From assembly GCF_019956415.1 (NCBI RefSeq), contig NZ_JAHBDK010000027.1, positions 1-64,000 of the forward strand: DNA of 64,000 bases. Reading direction: 5' to 3'. The DNA is from Pseudomonas sp. GL-B-19 (GTDB lineage Bacteria; Pseudomonadota; Gammaproteobacteria; Pseudomonadales; Pseudomonadaceae). Positions 10,137-20,397 of this stretch are shown here, one piece after another; position 1 is the stretch's first letter, and each line of letters opens with the position of its first letter. The notes under the pieces were generated by a model. That model was not told where the DNA came from, searched no databases, and saw only the letters and a program-made list of their open reading frames with translations. The translations under genes were made by a program, and so were the position numbers.

Positions 10137-10601
10137 ATGCGTGTGGCAAAAGGAATATTGGGTCTGTTGCTGACATTGCCGCTGCTGACTTCGGCTGAGG
10201 AAATTGGCCAGGTATCAACGGTGTTCAAATTCGTCGGCCCCAACGACCGTATTGTCGTCGAGGCGTTTGATGATCCGAAGGTCGATGGCGTGACGTGCTA
10301 CCTGTCGCGCGCCAAGACGGGTGGTGTGAAGGGTGGTCTGGGGCTGGCTGAAGACCGCGCCGAGGCGTCTATCGCTTGCCGTCAGGTCGGCCCTATCAGC
10401 TTCAAGGGTGAGCTGAAGGATGGCGATGAGGTGTTCAAGGAGCGCACATCGCTGGTGTTCAAGACCATGCAGGTGGTGCGGTTTCTCGACAAGAAACGCA
10501 ATACGCTGGTGTACCTGGTCTACAGCGATCGTTTGATCGAAGGCAGCCCGCAGAATGCGGTGACGGCGATTCCGATTCTGCCGTGGGCGCACGCTCAGTA
10601 A
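10137..10601 (+). CDS. creA: CreA family periplasmic protein
   Basis: The 154-residue product has a cleavable signal peptide (hydrophobic [14 protein letters not shown], cleavage near residue 20). The mature protein shows the CreA family pattern: [35 protein letters not shown] and the two cysteines (in VTCYLS and ASIACRQVG) able to form a disulphide. CreA is a small exported protein of unknown biochemical role. It starts 12 bases after proB and is probably co-transcribed. Confidence 0.92.
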   Translation: MRVAKGILGLLLTLPLLTSAEEIGQVSTVFKFVGPNDRIVVEAFDDPKVDGVTCYLSRAKTGGVKGGLGLAEDRAEASIACRQVGPISFKGELKDGDEVFKERTSLVFKTMQVVRFLDKKRNTLVYLVYSDRLIEGSPQNAVTAIPILPWAHAQ

Positions 10602-10618
10602 TCTGACGCAAATCGAAA

Positions 10619-10722
10619 TGTGGGAGCGAGCCTGCTCGCGATAGCTGTTTAACATTCAACGCTCATGTTGATTGTTCTGCCGTTATCGTCGGAACGCCGC
10701 CCGGAGCCGGCTCACTCCCACA
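10619..10722. repeat. REP pair (REPIN) with a divergent GC-rich right arm
   Basis: The left arm is the standard GTGGGAGCGAGCCTGCTCGC. The right arm, GGAACGCCGCCCGGAGCCGG followed by CTCACTCCCAC, belongs to the variant also seen at 23571-23662. The two arms therefore do not pair along their full length. Confidence 0.75.
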
Positions 10723-10760
10723 TTTTTTTTTGCGGTGCTTTCACTAAATCGCAGGCAATA

Positions 10761-10786
10761 AAAAACCGACCCTGAGGTCGGTTTTT
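10761..10786. terminator. Bidirectional terminator between creA and rpsT
   Basis: AAAAACCGACC and GGTCGGTTTTT form a symmetrical stem with A- and T-runs on both sides, so it can end transcripts from proB-creA (forward) and rpsT (reverse). Confidence 0.85.
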
Positions 10787-10801
10787 CAACAAGCTTATCG
10801 C

Positions 10802-11080
10802 TTAAGCGGCAACAGCAAGGTTCAGAGCCTTGACGTGACCGTTCAGGCGGCTCTTATGACGAGCAGCCTTGTTCTTGTGGATGATACCTTTATCGGCCAT
10901 ACGGTCGATAACTGGTACGGCCAGAACGTAAGCAGCTTGAGCTTTAGCAGCGTCTTTTGCGTCGATGGCTTTAACTACATTCTTGATGTAGGTACGAACC
11001 ATGGAACGCAGGCTGGCGTTGTGGCTGCGACGCTTCTCAGCCTGTTTTGCACGTTTTTTGGCGGAAGGTGTGTTGGCCAC
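10802..11080 (-). CDS. rpsT: Ribosomal protein bS20
   Basis: Small-subunit protein binding the 5' domain of 16S rRNA. The 92-residue product is basic and all-helical, beginning [20 protein letters not shown] and containing [15 protein letters not shown] and [11 protein letters not shown]. The GAGGAG ribosome site lies just before the ATG. It is transcribed alone, opposite to murJ. Confidence 0.98.
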   Translation of the reverse strand: MANTPSAKKRAKQAEKRRSHNASLRSMVRTYIKNVVKAIDAKDAAKAQAAYVLAVPVIDRMADKGIIHKNKAARHKSRLNGHVKALNLAVAA

Positions 11081-11133
11081 CGTCGAGCTCCTCGAAAGAC
11101 TTTTTAGGAAATAGCAAACAAAATAGGCCGCGA

Positions 11134-11162
11134 ATCATGCCGATGAGTTGATGTCTTGTCAA
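11134..11162 (-). promoter_or_regulatory. Sigma-70 promoter of rpsT
   Basis: On the reverse strand TTGACA (11162-11157) and CATGAT (11139-11134) are separated by 17 bases, about 55 bases upstream of the rpsT start codon. The -35 is perfect, the -10 four of six. Confidence 0.6.
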
Positions 11163-11332
11163 GGGCGGTTGAGACGTTCCGCTAAGTGGTAGGTATAAAG
11201 AGGCGGGATATTTATTTCCGGCGCTTGACCTGTAAACTCGCGAGCTTTGGCTCTGTGCTGCTGCGGCGCGGAGTATCGCATAAGTAGGCGCTTTGTTCGC
11301 CTGCTGTTTATCGACAGGCACAAACTCTTTCA

Positions 11333-12871
11333 ATGAATCTGCTCAAATCGTTGGCCGCCGTCAGCTCTATCACGATGATTTCCCGGGTTTTGGGGTTTGT
11401 TCGTGACACGCTTATCGCACGTACATTTGGTGCCGGGATGGCGACGGACGCCTTCTTTATCGCCTTCAAACTGCCTAACCTGCTGCGGCGGATCTTCGCC
11501 GAGGGGGCGTTTTCCCAGGCTTTCGTGCCGATTCTGGCCGAATACAAAAGCCAGAAGGGTGAAGAGGCGACGCGAACGTTTGTTGCGTACGTCTCGGGCC
11601 TGCTGACGCTGGTGCTGGCCCTGGTTACGGTATTGGGGATGATTGCTGCACCCTGGGTCATCTGGGCGACCGCGCCGGGATTTACCACTACACCGGAAAA
11701 ATTCGAGCTGACCTCCAGCCTGTTGCGGGTGACCTTTCCCTACATCTTGTTGATCTCCCTGTCGTCCCTGGCCGGTGCGATCCTCAATACTTACAACCGT
11801 TTTTCGGTGCCGGCCTTTGTACCGACTCTGCTCAACGTCAGCATGATCATCTTTTCGCTGTTCCTGACTCCGTATTTCGATCCGCCGGTCATGGCGTTGG
11901 GCTGGGCGGTTCTGGTGGGTGGTCTGGCGCAATTGCTCTATCAGCTGCCGCACCTGAAAAAGATCGGCATGCTGGTGTTGCCACGCCTGAACCTGCGTGA
12001 CAGTGGCGTCTGGCGGGTCATGAAACAGATGCTGCCGGCGATTCTCGGCGTGTCCGTGAGCCAGATTTCGCTGATCATCAACACTATTTTCGCGTCGTTC
12101 CTGGTGGCCGGTTCGGTGTCCTGGATGTACTACGCCGACCGTTTGATGGAATTGCCGTCCGGCGTATTGGGCGTGGCGTTGGGCACGATTCTGTTGCCGA
12201 CACTGGCCAAAACCTACGCCAGCAATGATCGTCACGAGTATTCGCGCATCCTCGATTGGGGGCTGCGCCTGTGCTTCATGTTGGTGTTGCCGTGTGCGCT
12301 GGCGCTGGGGATTCTGGCTGAGCCGCTGACCGTCTCGCTGTTTCAGTACGGTCAATTCAGCGCCTTCGATGCGTCGATGACGCAACGGGCGTTAATCGCT
12401 TATTCAGTCGGTTTGCTGGGCATTATCGTGATCAAAGTGCTGGCGCCGGGTTTTTATGCGCAACAAAACATCCGCACGCCGGTGAAAATTGCAATTTTTA
12501 CCCTGGTGGTGACCCAGTTATTCAACTTGATGTTGATCGGTCCACTGGCCCACGCCGGTCTGGCACTGGCCATCAGTGCCGGTGCCTGCCTCAACGCCGG
12601 GTTATTGTTCTATCAGTTGCGCAAGCAGCAGATGTACCAGCCGCAACCGGGTTGGGCGAAGTTCGGCGCCAAGCTCGTCATCGCCGTGTTGGTGATGTCT
12701 GCGGTGTTGCTGGTCGGGATGCACTTCATGCCGGCGTGGGATCAGGGGCATATGCTGGAGCGGTTCCTGCGCCTTGGTGCTTTGGTCGCGGCCGGTATCG
12801 TCTCTTATTTCGGGATGTTGCTGCTGATGGGCTTCCGTTTGCGCGACTTCAATCGCAAGGCACTGAGTTGA
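11333..12871 (+). CDS. murJ: Lipid II flippase MurJ (MviN)
   Basis: MurJ moves lipid II across the inner membrane for peptidoglycan synthesis. The 512-residue protein is a MOP-superfamily transporter with about 14 membrane segments. Its N-terminus is the family signature: [24 protein letters not shown] sequence (here [20 protein letters not shown]), followed by [23 protein letters not shown]. Charged residues in the central cavity (R in [10 protein letters not shown] in DAFF) are present. The order rpsT (reverse) - murJ - ribF matches other Pseudomonas. Confidence 0.96.
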   Translation: MNLLKSLAAVSSITMISRVLGFVRDTLIARTFGAGMATDAFFIAFKLPNLLRRIFAEGAFSQAFVPILAEYKSQKGEEATRTFVAYVSGLLTLVLALVTVLGMIAAPWVIWATAPGFTTTPEKFELTSSLLRVTFPYILLISLSSLAGAILNTYNRFSVPAFVPTLLNVSMIIFSLFLTPYFDPPVMALGWAVLVGGLAQLLYQLPHLKKIGMLVLPRLNLRDSGVWRVMKQMLPAILGVSVSQISLIINTIFASFLVAGSVSWMYYADRLMELPSGVLGVALGTILLPTLAKTYASNDRHEYSRILDWGLRLCFMLVLPCALALGILAEPLTVSLFQYGQFSAFDASMTQRALIAYSVGLLGIIVIKVLAPGFYAQQNIRTPVKIAIFTLVVTQLFNLMLIGPLAHAGLALAISAGACLNAGLLFYQLRKQQMYQPQPGWAKFGAKLVIAVLVMSAVLLVGMHFMPAWDQGHMLERFLRLGALVAAGIVSYFGMLLLMGFRLRDFNRKALS

Positions 12872-12999
12872 GGTTGCGGCCTCGATAAACACGGGCGAGC
12901 CGGTGGTTTTGTCGGTTCGATCACTTTGGTTACGGTGTTGCCTGTCGTCGGCCGCCGGGTGTGGTTATAATCGACCACTTTATGAGCAAGAAGCGCGTT

Positions 13000-13950
13000 A
13001 TGCAGCTGGTTCGAGGCCTCCAAAATCTGCGCCCCCAGCATCGGGGCTGTGTCGCCACCATTGGCAACTTTGACGGTGTTCACCGTGGTCATCAGGCTAT
13101 CCTGGCGCGGCTGCGTGAACGTGCGCTCGAGTTGGGCGTGCCCAGCTGCGTGGTGATTTTTGAGCCGCAGCCCCGAGAATTTTTCGCCCCGGACACGGCT
13201 CCTGCCCGTCTGGCCCGGTTGCGGGATAAACTGCAGCTGCTGGCCGACGAAGGTGTCGACCGTGTCCTGTGCCTGGCCTTCAACCAGCGGCTGAGCAAGC
13301 TCAGCGCCAGTGAATTCGTTGATACCATTCTGGTGGACGGCCTTGGCGTGCAGCACCTGGAAGTCGGTGATGACTTCCGATTTGGCTGTGACCGCGTAGG
13401 AGATTTCGATTTCCTGCAACAAGCCGGCATCGTTCAGGGCTTTACCGTCGAAGCGGCGCAAACCGTCGAGCTGGACGGCATTCGCGTCAGCAGCACCCAG
13501 GTCCGCAATGCCCTGGCCGCTGCTGATTTTGCCTTGGCCGAGCGACTGCTCGGGCGGCCCTTCCAGATTACCGGGCGGGTGCTGCACGGCCAGAAGCTGG
13601 CGCGCCAGTTGGGTACGCGCACGGCCAACATACAACTCAAGCGCCGTCGCGTGCCGCTGACCGGGGTTTACCTGGTCAACGTCGACATCGACGGCAAGAC
13701 CTGGCCAGGCGTCGCCAATATCGGCGTGCGGCCAACGGTTCAAGGTGATGGCAAAGCCCACCTCGAAGTGCATCTTTTAGATTTTGCCGGCGATCTGTAT
13801 GACCGGCGTTTGACGGTGGTCTTCCACCACAAGCTGCGTGAAGAGCAGCGTTTCGCCTCTCTGGAGGCGCTTAAGACGGCGATCAATGCGGATGTCGCCG
13901 CCGCCCGTGCCCTGTCGCACCTAGCGCCAATCGCTAATGAAGAGCCTTAA
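13000..13950 (+). CDS. ribF: Bifunctional riboflavin kinase / FAD synthetase RibF
   Basis: RibF makes FMN and then FAD. The 316-residue product has an N-terminal nucleotidyltransferase domain with GNFDGVHRGHQ (the ATP-binding HxGH) and a C-terminal flavokinase domain beginning about residue 185 with QLGTRTANIQL (usual motif PTAN; here RTAN) and GVYLV. The start at 13000 (MQLVRGLQNLRPQHRG) matches the family; a longer frame upstream adds an unsupported extension. The stop codon is directly followed by the ileS ATG, so the two are translationally coupled. Confidence 0.95.
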   Translation: MQLVRGLQNLRPQHRGCVATIGNFDGVHRGHQAILARLRERALELGVPSCVVIFEPQPREFFAPDTAPARLARLRDKLQLLADEGVDRVLCLAFNQRLSKLSASEFVDTILVDGLGVQHLEVGDDFRFGCDRVGDFDFLQQAGIVQGFTVEAAQTVELDGIRVSSTQVRNALAAADFALAERLLGRPFQITGRVLHGQKLARQLGTRTANIQLKRRRVPLTGVYLVNVDIDGKTWPGVANIGVRPTVQGDGKAHLEVHLLDFAGDLYDRRLTVVFHHKLREEQRFASLEALKTAINADVAAARALSHLAPIANEEP

Positions 13951-16782
13951 ATGACCGACTATAAAGCCACGCTAAACCTTCCGGACACCGCCTTCCCAAT
14001 GAAGGCCGGCCTGCCTCAGCGCGAACCGCAGATTCTGCAGCGCTGGGACAGCATTGGCCTGTACGGTAAGTTGCGCGAGATTGGCAAGGATCGTCCGAAG
14101 TTCGTCCTGCACGACGGTCCTCCGTACGCCAACGGCACGATTCACATCGGTCATGCGCTGAACAAGATTCTCAAGGACATGATCATTCGCTCGAAGACCC
14201 TGTCGGGTTTCGACGCGCCTTATGTGCCGGGTTGGGACTGCCACGGTCTGCCGATCGAGCACAAAGTCGAAGTGACCCACGGCAAGAACCTGGGCGCGGA
14301 CAAGACCCGCGAACTGTGCCGTGCCTACGCCACCGAGCAGATCGAAGGTCAGAAATCCGAATTTATCCGTCTGGGCGTGTTGGGCGACTTTGCCAACCCG
14401 TACAAGACCATGGACTTCAAGAACGAGGCCGGTGAAATCCGCGCCTTGGCTGAAATCGTCAAAGGCGGTTTCGTGTTCAAAGGCCTCAAGCCTGTGAACT
14501 GGTGCTTCGACTGCGGTTCGGCCCTGGCTGAAGCGGAAGTCGAGTACGAGAACAAGAAGTCCTCGACCATCGACGTAGCGTTCCCGATTGCCGACGAAGC
14601 CAAACTGGCTGCCGCTTTCGGTCTGCCGTCTCTGGCCAAGCCTGCTTCGATCGTGATCTGGACCACCACCCCGTGGACCATCCCGGCCAACCAGGCGCTG
14701 AACGTTCACCCGGAATTCAACTACGCCCTGGTCGACGTCGGCGGCAAACTGCTGGTGCTGGCTGAAGAGCTGGTCGAGTCGTGCCTGGCCCGTTACAGCC
14801 TGGAAGGTTCGGTCATCGCGACCACCACCGGTAAAGAACTGGAACTGATCAATTTCCGTCACCCGTTCTACGATCGCCTGTCGCCGGTTTACCTGGCCGA
14901 GTACGTTGAACTGGGCGCCGGCACCGGCGTGGTTCACTCCGCACCGGCCTACGGCGTGGACGACTTCGTGACCTGCAAGAAGTACGGCATGGTCAACGAC
15001 GACATCCTCAATCCGGTGCAAAGCAACGGTGTTTACGCGACCTCGCTGGAGTTTTTCGGCGGCCAGTTCATCTGGAAAGCCAACCCGGCCATCGTCGACA
15101 AGCTGACTGAAGTCGGCGCGCTGCTGCATACCACCATCATCGAACACAGCTACATGCACTGCTGGCGTCACAAGACCCCGTTGATCTACCGCGCCACCGC
15201 ACAGTGGTTCATCGGCATGGACAAAGAGCCTGCGACCGGCGACACCCTGCGCAAGCGGGCGATCAAAGCCATCGAAGACACCCGGTTCGTTCCAGCCTGG
15301 GGCCAGGCGCGCCTGCACTCGATGATCGCCAACCGTCCGGACTGGTGCATCTCCCGTCAGCGCAACTGGGGCGTGCCAATCCCGTTCTTCCTGAACAAGG
15401 AAAGCGGCGAACTGCACCCACGCACCGCCGAACTGATGGAAGAAGTGGCCAAGCGCGTCGAAGTCGAAGGCATCGAAGCCTGGTTCAAGATGGACGCCGC
15501 CGAACTGCTGGGTGATGAAGCGCCGCAGTACGACAAGATCAGCGACACCCTGGACGTCTGGTTCGATTCGGGCACCACGCATTGGCACGTCCTGCGCGGT
15601 TCGCACCCGATGGGCCACGAAACCGGTCCACGCGCCGACCTGTACCTGGAAGGCTCGGACCAGCACCGTGGCTGGTTCCACTCGTCCTTGCTGACCGGTT
15701 GCGCCATCGACAACCACGCGCCGTACCGCGAACTGCTGACTCACGGCTTCACGGTTGATGAGTCCGGTCGCAAGATGTCCAAATCGCTGGGCAACGTGAT
15801 TGCACCGCAAAAGGTCAACGACACCTTGGGCGCCGACATCATGCGTCTGTGGGTGGCTTCCACCGATTACTCGGGTGAAATGGCAGTTTCCGAGCAGATC
15901 CTGCAACGCAGTGCAGACGCCTACCGGCGTATCCGTAACACCGCGCGCTTCCTGCTCTCGAACCTGACCGGCTTCAATCCGGCCACCGACATCCTGCCGG
16001 CCGAAGACATGCTCGCGCTGGATCGTTGGGCCGTGGACCGCACGCTGCTGCTGCAACGTGAGCTGCAAGAGCACTACGGCGAGTACCGTTTCTGGAACGT
16101 CTACTCCAAGATCCACAACTTCTGCGTGCAGGAGTTGGGCGGTTTCTACCTCGACATCATCAAGGACCGTCAGTACACCACTGGCGCCAACAGCAAGGCC
16201 CGCCGTTCGGCGCAAACCGCGCTGTATCACATCTCCGAAGCGCTGGTGCGCTGGATCGCGCCGATCCTCGCGTTCACCGCTGACGAACTGTGGGAATACC
16301 TGCCGGGCGAGCGCAACGAATCGGTGATGCTCAACACCTGGTACGAAGGTTTGACCGAGCTGCCGGAAGGCGTCGAACTGGACCGCGCCTACTGGGAGCG
16401 GATCATGGCGGTCAAAGTAGCCGTCAACAAAGAAATGGAAATCCAGCGCGCGGCCAAGGCCGTCGGTGGCAACCTGCAAGCCGAAGTGACGCTGTTCGCC
16501 GAAGAAGCGCTGAGCGCCGACCTGGCCAAGCTGAGCAACGAACTGCGCTTCGTGCTGATCACTTCGACCGCGACCGTTGCACCGTTCGTACAGGCACCGG
16601 CCGATGCCGTGGTCACCGAAGTCAGCGGTTTGAAGCTGCAAGTGGTCAAGTCGAGCCACGCCAAGTGCGCCCGTTGCTGGCACTGCCGTGAAGACGTCGG
16701 CGTGAACCCGGAGCATCCGGAAATCTGCGGTCGTTGCGTCGACAACATCAGCGGCGCTGGCGAGGTCCGTCACTATGCCTAA
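13951..16782 (+). CDS. ileS: Isoleucyl-tRNA synthetase IleS
   Basis: Charges tRNA-Ile. The 943-residue class I synthetase has HIGH (in [14 protein letters not shown]), KMSKS (in [10 protein letters not shown]), an editing domain (about 200-400, with [16 protein letters not shown]) and a C-terminal zinc-binding site (CARCWHC and CGRCVDN). The short gene of the standard bacterial type, normally sensitive to mupirocin. It begins immediately after the ribF stop and overlaps lspA by eight bases. Confidence 0.98.
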   Translation: MTDYKATLNLPDTAFPMKAGLPQREPQILQRWDSIGLYGKLREIGKDRPKFVLHDGPPYANGTIHIGHALNKILKDMIIRSKTLSGFDAPYVPGWDCHGLPIEHKVEVTHGKNLGADKTRELCRAYATEQIEGQKSEFIRLGVLGDFANPYKTMDFKNEAGEIRALAEIVKGGFVFKGLKPVNWCFDCGSALAEAEVEYENKKSSTIDVAFPIADEAKLAAAFGLPSLAKPASIVIWTTTPWTIPANQALNVHPEFNYALVDVGGKLLVLAEELVESCLARYSLEGSVIATTTGKELELINFRHPFYDRLSPVYLAEYVELGAGTGVVHSAPAYGVDDFVTCKKYGMVNDDILNPVQSNGVYATSLEFFGGQFIWKANPAIVDKLTEVGALLHTTIIEHSYMHCWRHKTPLIYRATAQWFIGMDKEPATGDTLRKRAIKAIEDTRFVPAWGQARLHSMIANRPDWCISRQRNWGVPIPFFLNKESGELHPRTAELMEEVAKRVEVEGIEAWFKMDAAELLGDEAPQYDKISDTLDVWFDSGTTHWHVLRGSHPMGHETGPRADLYLEGSDQHRGWFHSSLLTGCAIDNHAPYRELLTHGFTVDESGRKMSKSLGNVIAPQKVNDTLGADIMRLWVASTDYSGEMAVSEQILQRSADAYRRIRNTARFLLSNLTGFNPATDILPAEDMLALDRWAVDRTLLLQRELQEHYGEYRFWNVYSKIHNFCVQELGGFYLDIIKDRQYTTGANSKARRSAQTALYHISEALVRWIAPILAFTADELWEYLPGERNESVMLNTWYEGLTELPEGVELDRAYWERIMAVKVAVNKEMEIQRAAKAVGGNLQAEVTLFAEEALSADLAKLSNELRFVLITSTATVAPFVQAPADAVVTEVSGLKLQVVKSSHAKCARCWHCREDVGVNPEHPEICGRCVDNISGAGEVRHYA

Positions 16783-17287
16783 TGCCGTTGGCCGTTTCGG
16801 ACGGCTGAGCTGGCTCTGGTTGAGTTTGCTGGTCCTGGTCATCGACCAGGCCAGCAAGTTCTACTTTGAAGGCAAGCTCGAGATGTACCAGCAAATCGTG
16901 GTGATCCCCGATTACTTCAGCTGGACCCTGGCCTACAACACCGGCGCGGCGTTCAGCTTCCTGGCTGACAGCTCCGGCTGGCAGCGCTGGTTGTTTGCCC
17001 TGATCGCTGTGTTGGTCAGTGCGGTGCTGGTGGTGTGGCTCAAGCGTCTTGGGCGCAACGAAACCTGGCTGGCTGTCGCCTTGGCGCTAGTGCTGGGCGG
17101 CGCGCTGGGCAATTTGTATGACCGCATCGCCTTGGGCCATGTGATCGATTTCATTCTGGTGCATTGGCAGAACCGCTGGTATTTCCCGGCGTTCAACTTT
17201 GCCGACAGCGCAATTACTGTCGGTGCGGTGATGCTGGCACTGGATATGTTCAAAAGTAAGAAGACCGGAGAAGCCGTTCATGACTGA
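16775..17287 (+). CDS. lspA: Prolipoprotein signal peptidase LspA
   Basis: Removes signal peptides of lipoproteins after lipidation. The 170-residue protein has four membrane segments and the two catalytic aspartates in [15 protein letters not shown] and [11 protein letters not shown]. Also seen is the [11 protein letters not shown] motif. It overlaps ileS by eight bases and fkpB by eight bases, so the whole ribF-ileS-lspA-fkpB-ispH run is tightly coupled. This supports processing of the lipoproteins elsewhere in the window (758-2587, bamD). Confidence 0.97.
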   Translation: MPNAVGRFGRLSWLWLSLLVLVIDQASKFYFEGKLEMYQQIVVIPDYFSWTLAYNTGAAFSFLADSSGWQRWLFALIAVLVSAVLVVWLKRLGRNETWLAVALALVLGGALGNLYDRIALGHVIDFILVHWQNRWYFPAFNFADSAITVGAVMLALDMFKSKKTGEAVHD

Positions 17288-17732
17288 ACAGGTATTGGCT
17301 GAGCAACGCATCCGCCAGAACACGGAAGTCACCTTGCACTTTGCACTGCGCCTGGAGAACGGCGACACCGTCGACAGCACCTTCGACAAAGCCCCGGCGA
17401 CCTTTCAGGTCGGCGACGGCAACCTGTTGCCAGGTTTCGAAGCGGCACTGTTCGGCTTCAAGGCGGGCGACAAGCGTACGCTGACCATTCAGCCGGAAAA
17501 CGCTTTCGGTCAACCGAACCCGCAGAACGTACAGATCATCCCGCGTTCACAGTTCAAGGACATGGACCTGTCGCCGGGTCTGCTGGTGATCTTCAACGAT
17601 GCGGCAAATACTGAGCTGCCAGGTGTTGTGAAAGAATTCGATGATGAGCAAGTGACCATCGACTTCAACCACCCGCTGGCCGGCAAGACATTGACCTTTG
17701 ACGTCGAGATCATCAACGTCAAATCGTTGTAA
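17280..17732 (+). CDS. fkpB: FKBP-type peptidyl-prolyl isomerase FkpB (SlpA)
   Basis: A 150-residue SlyD-like FKBP: an FKBP core with [20 protein letters not shown] and a central insert-in-flap domain (about 70-125, [21 protein letters not shown]), then [20 protein letters not shown]. No signal peptide, no metal-binding His-rich tail of SlyD. It acts as a folding catalyst or chaperone in the cytoplasm. The lspA-fkpB-ispH order is conserved in Gammaproteobacteria. Confidence 0.95.
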   Translation: MTEQVLAEQRIRQNTEVTLHFALRLENGDTVDSTFDKAPATFQVGDGNLLPGFEAALFGFKAGDKRTLTIQPENAFGQPNPQNVQIIPRSQFKDMDLSPGLLVIFNDAANTELPGVVKEFDDEQVTIDFNHPLAGKTLTFDVEIINVKSL

Positions 17733-17742
17733 AACGCTTTTC

Positions 17743-17827
17743 TGTAGGAGCCGGCTTGAAGGCGAAGAGGCCTTGAAGACTAGCGTTGAAGCTGATGGCC
17801 TCATCGCTGGCAAGCCAGCTCCTACAG
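17743..17827. repeat. REP pair (REPIN), GGCTTGCCAGC family, left arm damaged
   Basis: The right arm is intact (TCGCTGGCAAGCCAGCTCCTAC). The left arm reads GTAGGAGCCGGCTTGAAGGC, in which the palindrome core has been altered. It is inserted between fkpB and ispH, interrupting an otherwise tight operon by 140 bases. Confidence 0.75.
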
Positions 17828-17874
17828 TGAGTTGCAATGTTTCAATTTCCTGCGCGCAAGACACGAGGCACAGC

Positions 17875-18822
17875 ATGCAAATCAAACTCGCCAACCCCCG
17901 TGGCTTCTGCGCCGGAGTGGACCGAGCGATCGAAATCGTCAACCGCGCCCTCGAAGTGTTCGGGCCGCCGATCTATGTGCGCCACGAAGTGGTCCACAAC
18001 AAGTTCGTCGTCGAAGACCTGCGTGCTCGCGGGGCGATCTTCGTTGAGGAACTGGATCAGGTGCCAGACGACGTCATCGTGATCTTCAGTGCCCACGGCG
18101 TTTCCCAGGCGGTGCGTACCGAAGCCGCCGGCCGTGGCCTCAAGGTGTTCGACGCGACCTGCCCGCTGGTGACCAAGGTGCACATCGAAGTCGCACGTTA
18201 CAGCCGCGATGGTCGTGAATGCATCCTCATCGGCCATGCCGGTCACCCGGAAGTCGAAGGCACCATGGGCCAGTACGATGGCAGCAATGGTGGCGCGATT
18301 TACCTGGTCGAAGACGAGAAAGACGTCGCCGCATTGCAGGTACACAATCCGGAAAAACTCGCCTTCGTGACCCAGACCACCCTGTCCATGGACGACACCA
18401 GTCGTGTGATCGACGCGCTACGTACGCGCTTCCCGGCGATTGGTGGCCCGCGCAAGGACGACATCTGCTACGCCACGCAAAACCGTCAGGACGCCGTTAA
18501 GCAACTGGCCGACGAATGCGACGTGGTGCTGGTGGTCGGCAGCCCGAACAGCTCCAACTCCAATCGCTTGCGTGAGCTGGCCGAACGCATGGCCACCCCG
18601 GCGTACCTGATCGACGGCGCCGAAGACCTGCAAAAGAGCTGGTTTGATGGTGTCGAGCGTATCGGCATTACCGCCGGCGCTTCTGCTCCGGAAGTGTTGG
18701 TGCGTGGGGTAATTCAGCAATTGCAGGCCTGGGGTGCAACCGGTGCCGATGAACTGGCCGGTCGCGAGGAGAACATCACGTTCTCCATGCCTAAAGAGCT
18801 GCGCGTGCGCTCGTTGCTCTGA
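17875..18822 (+). CDS. ispH: 4-hydroxy-3-methylbut-2-enyl diphosphate reductase IspH (LytB)
   Basis: Last enzyme of the MEP isoprenoid pathway, making IPP and DMAPP with a [4Fe-4S] cluster. The 315-residue protein carries the three cluster cysteines: [13 protein letters not shown] (residue 12), [10 protein letters not shown] (about 97) and ICYATQNRQ (about 198). The ATG at 17875 ([12 protein letters not shown]) is the family start. Its 3' end overlaps the convergent pseudopilin gene by 32 bases. Confidence 0.97.
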   Translation: MQIKLANPRGFCAGVDRAIEIVNRALEVFGPPIYVRHEVVHNKFVVEDLRARGAIFVEELDQVPDDVIVIFSAHGVSQAVRTEAAGRGLKVFDATCPLVTKVHIEVARYSRDGRECILIGHAGHPEVEGTMGQYDGSNGGAIYLVEDEKDVAALQVHNPEKLAFVTQTTLSMDDTSRVIDALRTRFPAIGGPRKDDICYATQNRQDAVKQLADECDVVLVVGSPNSSNSNRLRELAERMATPAYLIDGAEDLQKSWFDGVERIGITAGASAPEVLVRGVIQQLQAWGATGADELAGREENITFSMPKELRVRSLL

Positions 18823-19348
18823 AGCGTTTCCCACCCGGACATAGCGCCTGCTCGGCTTTTTTGCTGCGCAGGCTGACGCGACCCGTAGCGGCCAGCACCA
18901 CCTGGAGCTGGCTGACCGGCTCGCGGGCCGCGCAAAAGTGCACTGTCCCCGCTTGAAACGCCCGTCCGGGCATCTGGGGTTCGCCTATCCCGCTGAATCG
19001 TATGTAACGCCTGACCGGCCCATTGCCGACAATCGCCCCCCGAGCGCCACTGGCGCGCTCAACCAGCAGCGGATTGCTGCTGTCCTTCGGCCCTTTGCCA
19101 CTGATGTCCAGAATGATCCGCCAACCCTGACCCCAATCCCCGTTGATGCCATGAATTACAACGGCCTGGTTGCGCGTGATGGCCAAGGTTCGGGCGTTGC
19201 GTATCCCACTGACCAGCGCGTGCGCCGCCTGCTCTCGATGGTTCGATTCAGTGAGTGCTGCGAACGCCGGACTGACCAACAGCAGAACAATTGCGGCAAT
19301 CGCCAGTCCCATAAGCAGTTCGATCAGGCTGAAACCTTGCTGATGCAT
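18791..19348 (-). CDS. Type IV pseudopilin, GspH/FimT family, inverted relative to its operon
   Basis: The 185-residue product has a class III signal: [20 protein letters not shown], cleaved between Gly5 and Phe6 by PilD, with the conserved Glu at +5. The rest matches the GspH/FimT minor-pilin family ([21 protein letters not shown]). The C-terminus is basic and alanine-rich. It is divergent from the fimU-like gene at 19478, whereas in P. aeruginosa fimT and fimU face the same way. The start at 19348 puts the leader at the usual five residues. Its 3' end lies antisense over the end of ispH. Confidence 0.88.
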   Translation of the reverse strand: MHQQGFSLIELLMGLAIAAIVLLLVSPAFAALTESNHREQAAHALVSGIRNARTLAITRNQAVVIHGINGDWGQGWRIILDISGKGPKDSSNPLLVERASGARGAIVGNGPVRRYIRFSGIGEPQMPGRAFQAGTVHFCAAREPVSQLQVVLAATGRVSLRSKKAEQALCPGGKRFRATSARAAL

Positions 19349-19477
19349 GGCATTTCCTTCCCTGGAGTGTTGTGACCCGCGCGGTCCCTGCGGGGGGGAT
19401 GGCAAACAACCTGCCTGCGCCGGTCGAGTTTTCTAGCGTGTAGTGGCAGGTATAGCCGACGGCAACTGAGGGCACCG

Positions 19478-19951
19478 ATGGATCATCGTACAAAAGGTTT
19501 CACGCTGATCGAGCTGCTGATTGCGCTCGCGGTGTTTCTGATCTTGATCACCCTGGCGGTGCCGGCGTTTACCCGTTCGGTGCAAACCACCAGGGCCGAT
19601 ACAGAAATCGGCGACTTGCAGCGCGGACTCAACTTCGCCCGACTGGAGGCCATCAACCGTGGCATCACCACTCGAGTCCGCCCGACAGCCGGTGACAGCG
19701 TTTGGACCGGTGAATTGACGGTCTATGACGGTACTGGCACACCGGCCAATGTATTGCGGGTTGTTCCAGCGACGAGCAGCGGCGCCACCCTGACGCTAAC
19801 CTCAGGAGTGACCGCGCTGGACTTCAACAACCTGGGCGGTTTGTCGGCACCGTCGACTGCCGTGGTTATCAACTATGTACGGGGGACGCAAAGCAGGACG
19901 CTGAATGTGTGTTTGAACGGACGAATTCTATTGGGTGGAAGTTGCGGATGA
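19478..19951 (+). CDS. fimU: Type IV minor pilin, FimU/FimT (GspH family)
   Basis: First gene of the minor-pilin operon. The 157-residue protein starts MDHRTKGFTLIELLIALAVF, with a seven-residue leader cut by PilD before Phe and Glu at +5. The body follows the GspH pattern (ADTEIGDLQRGLNFARLEAINRG) and ends with a cysteine pair (NVCLNGRILLGGSCG) likely to be disulphide-linked, as in FimU. Minor pilins prime assembly and sit at the pilus tip. The stop overlaps the pilV start (ATGA). Confidence 0.88.
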   Translation: MDHRTKGFTLIELLIALAVFLILITLAVPAFTRSVQTTRADTEIGDLQRGLNFARLEAINRGITTRVRPTAGDSVWTGELTVYDGTGTPANVLRVVPATSSGATLTLTSGVTALDFNNLGGLSAPSTAVVINYVRGTQSRTLNVCLNGRILLGGSCG

Positions 19952-20397
19952 GGGGATGGAGCAAGCGTGCACAGGAGGGCATGACGCTGATCGAAGTCTT
20001 GGTTGCGTTGTTGATACTGACGGTGGGGCTATTGGGGGCGGCGGCGATTCAGCTCAATGCGCTGAAGTACACCGACAGTTCACGGATGACCAGCCAGGCC
20101 AGTTTTATCGCCTATGACATGATGGACCGCATCCGCGCCAATTCCGGCGCTGATTACACCGTCACGCCGCCGACCTCGGGCAACCAGAGTGTCGCCCGCG
20201 ATCAGGATCTCTACGATTTCACCACCAACATCGTCAATTTCGGCGGCGCGACGGCCACCGGCAGTGTGGCGTTGAACCAGCGGGTCTACACCATCACCAT
20301 CACCTGGGATGACTCGCGCGCCGCCAATACCGCCAATTCGCGCCGCAGTTTCGTCTTGACCAGTCGCGCCACGGTCGACCCGGTGTCCACGCCATGA
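19948..20397 (+). CDS. pilV: Type IV minor pilin PilV
   Basis: The product is 149 residues. The prepilin leader MRGWSKRAQEG is followed by MTLIEVLVALLILTVGLLG (Glu at +5). The body has the PilV traits of an LKYTDSSRMTSQASFIAYDMMDRIRAN helix and the DxY motif region. The ATG at 19948 overlaps the previous stop, and its own stop overlaps pilW by four bases. It probably forms part of the priming complex with PilW, PilX, FimU and PilE. Confidence 0.88.
   Translation: MRGWSKRAQEGMTLIEVLVALLILTVGLLGAAAIQLNALKYTDSSRMTSQASFIAYDMMDRIRANSGADYTVTPPTSGNQSVARDQDLYDFTTNIVNFGGATATGSVALNQRVYTITITWDDSRAANTANSRRSFVLTSRATVDPVSTP

Noticed and set aside
11330..12385. 351-codon frame antisense to murJ
   Set aside because: Same artefact; murJ is unmistakable on the other strand.
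12938..12971. Sigma-70 promoter of ribF using TATAAT at 12966
   Set aside because: The -10 is perfect but the nearest -35-like TTGCCT is 22 bases away, too far; no extended -10 TG is present. Could still be weakly active.
13972..16857. 961-codon open frame antisense to ileS
   Set aside because: It mirrors ileS in the opposite frame, a common artefact in GC-rich genomes with biased third positions. No ribosome site, and the protein is full of His/Gln/Val repeats of shadow frames.
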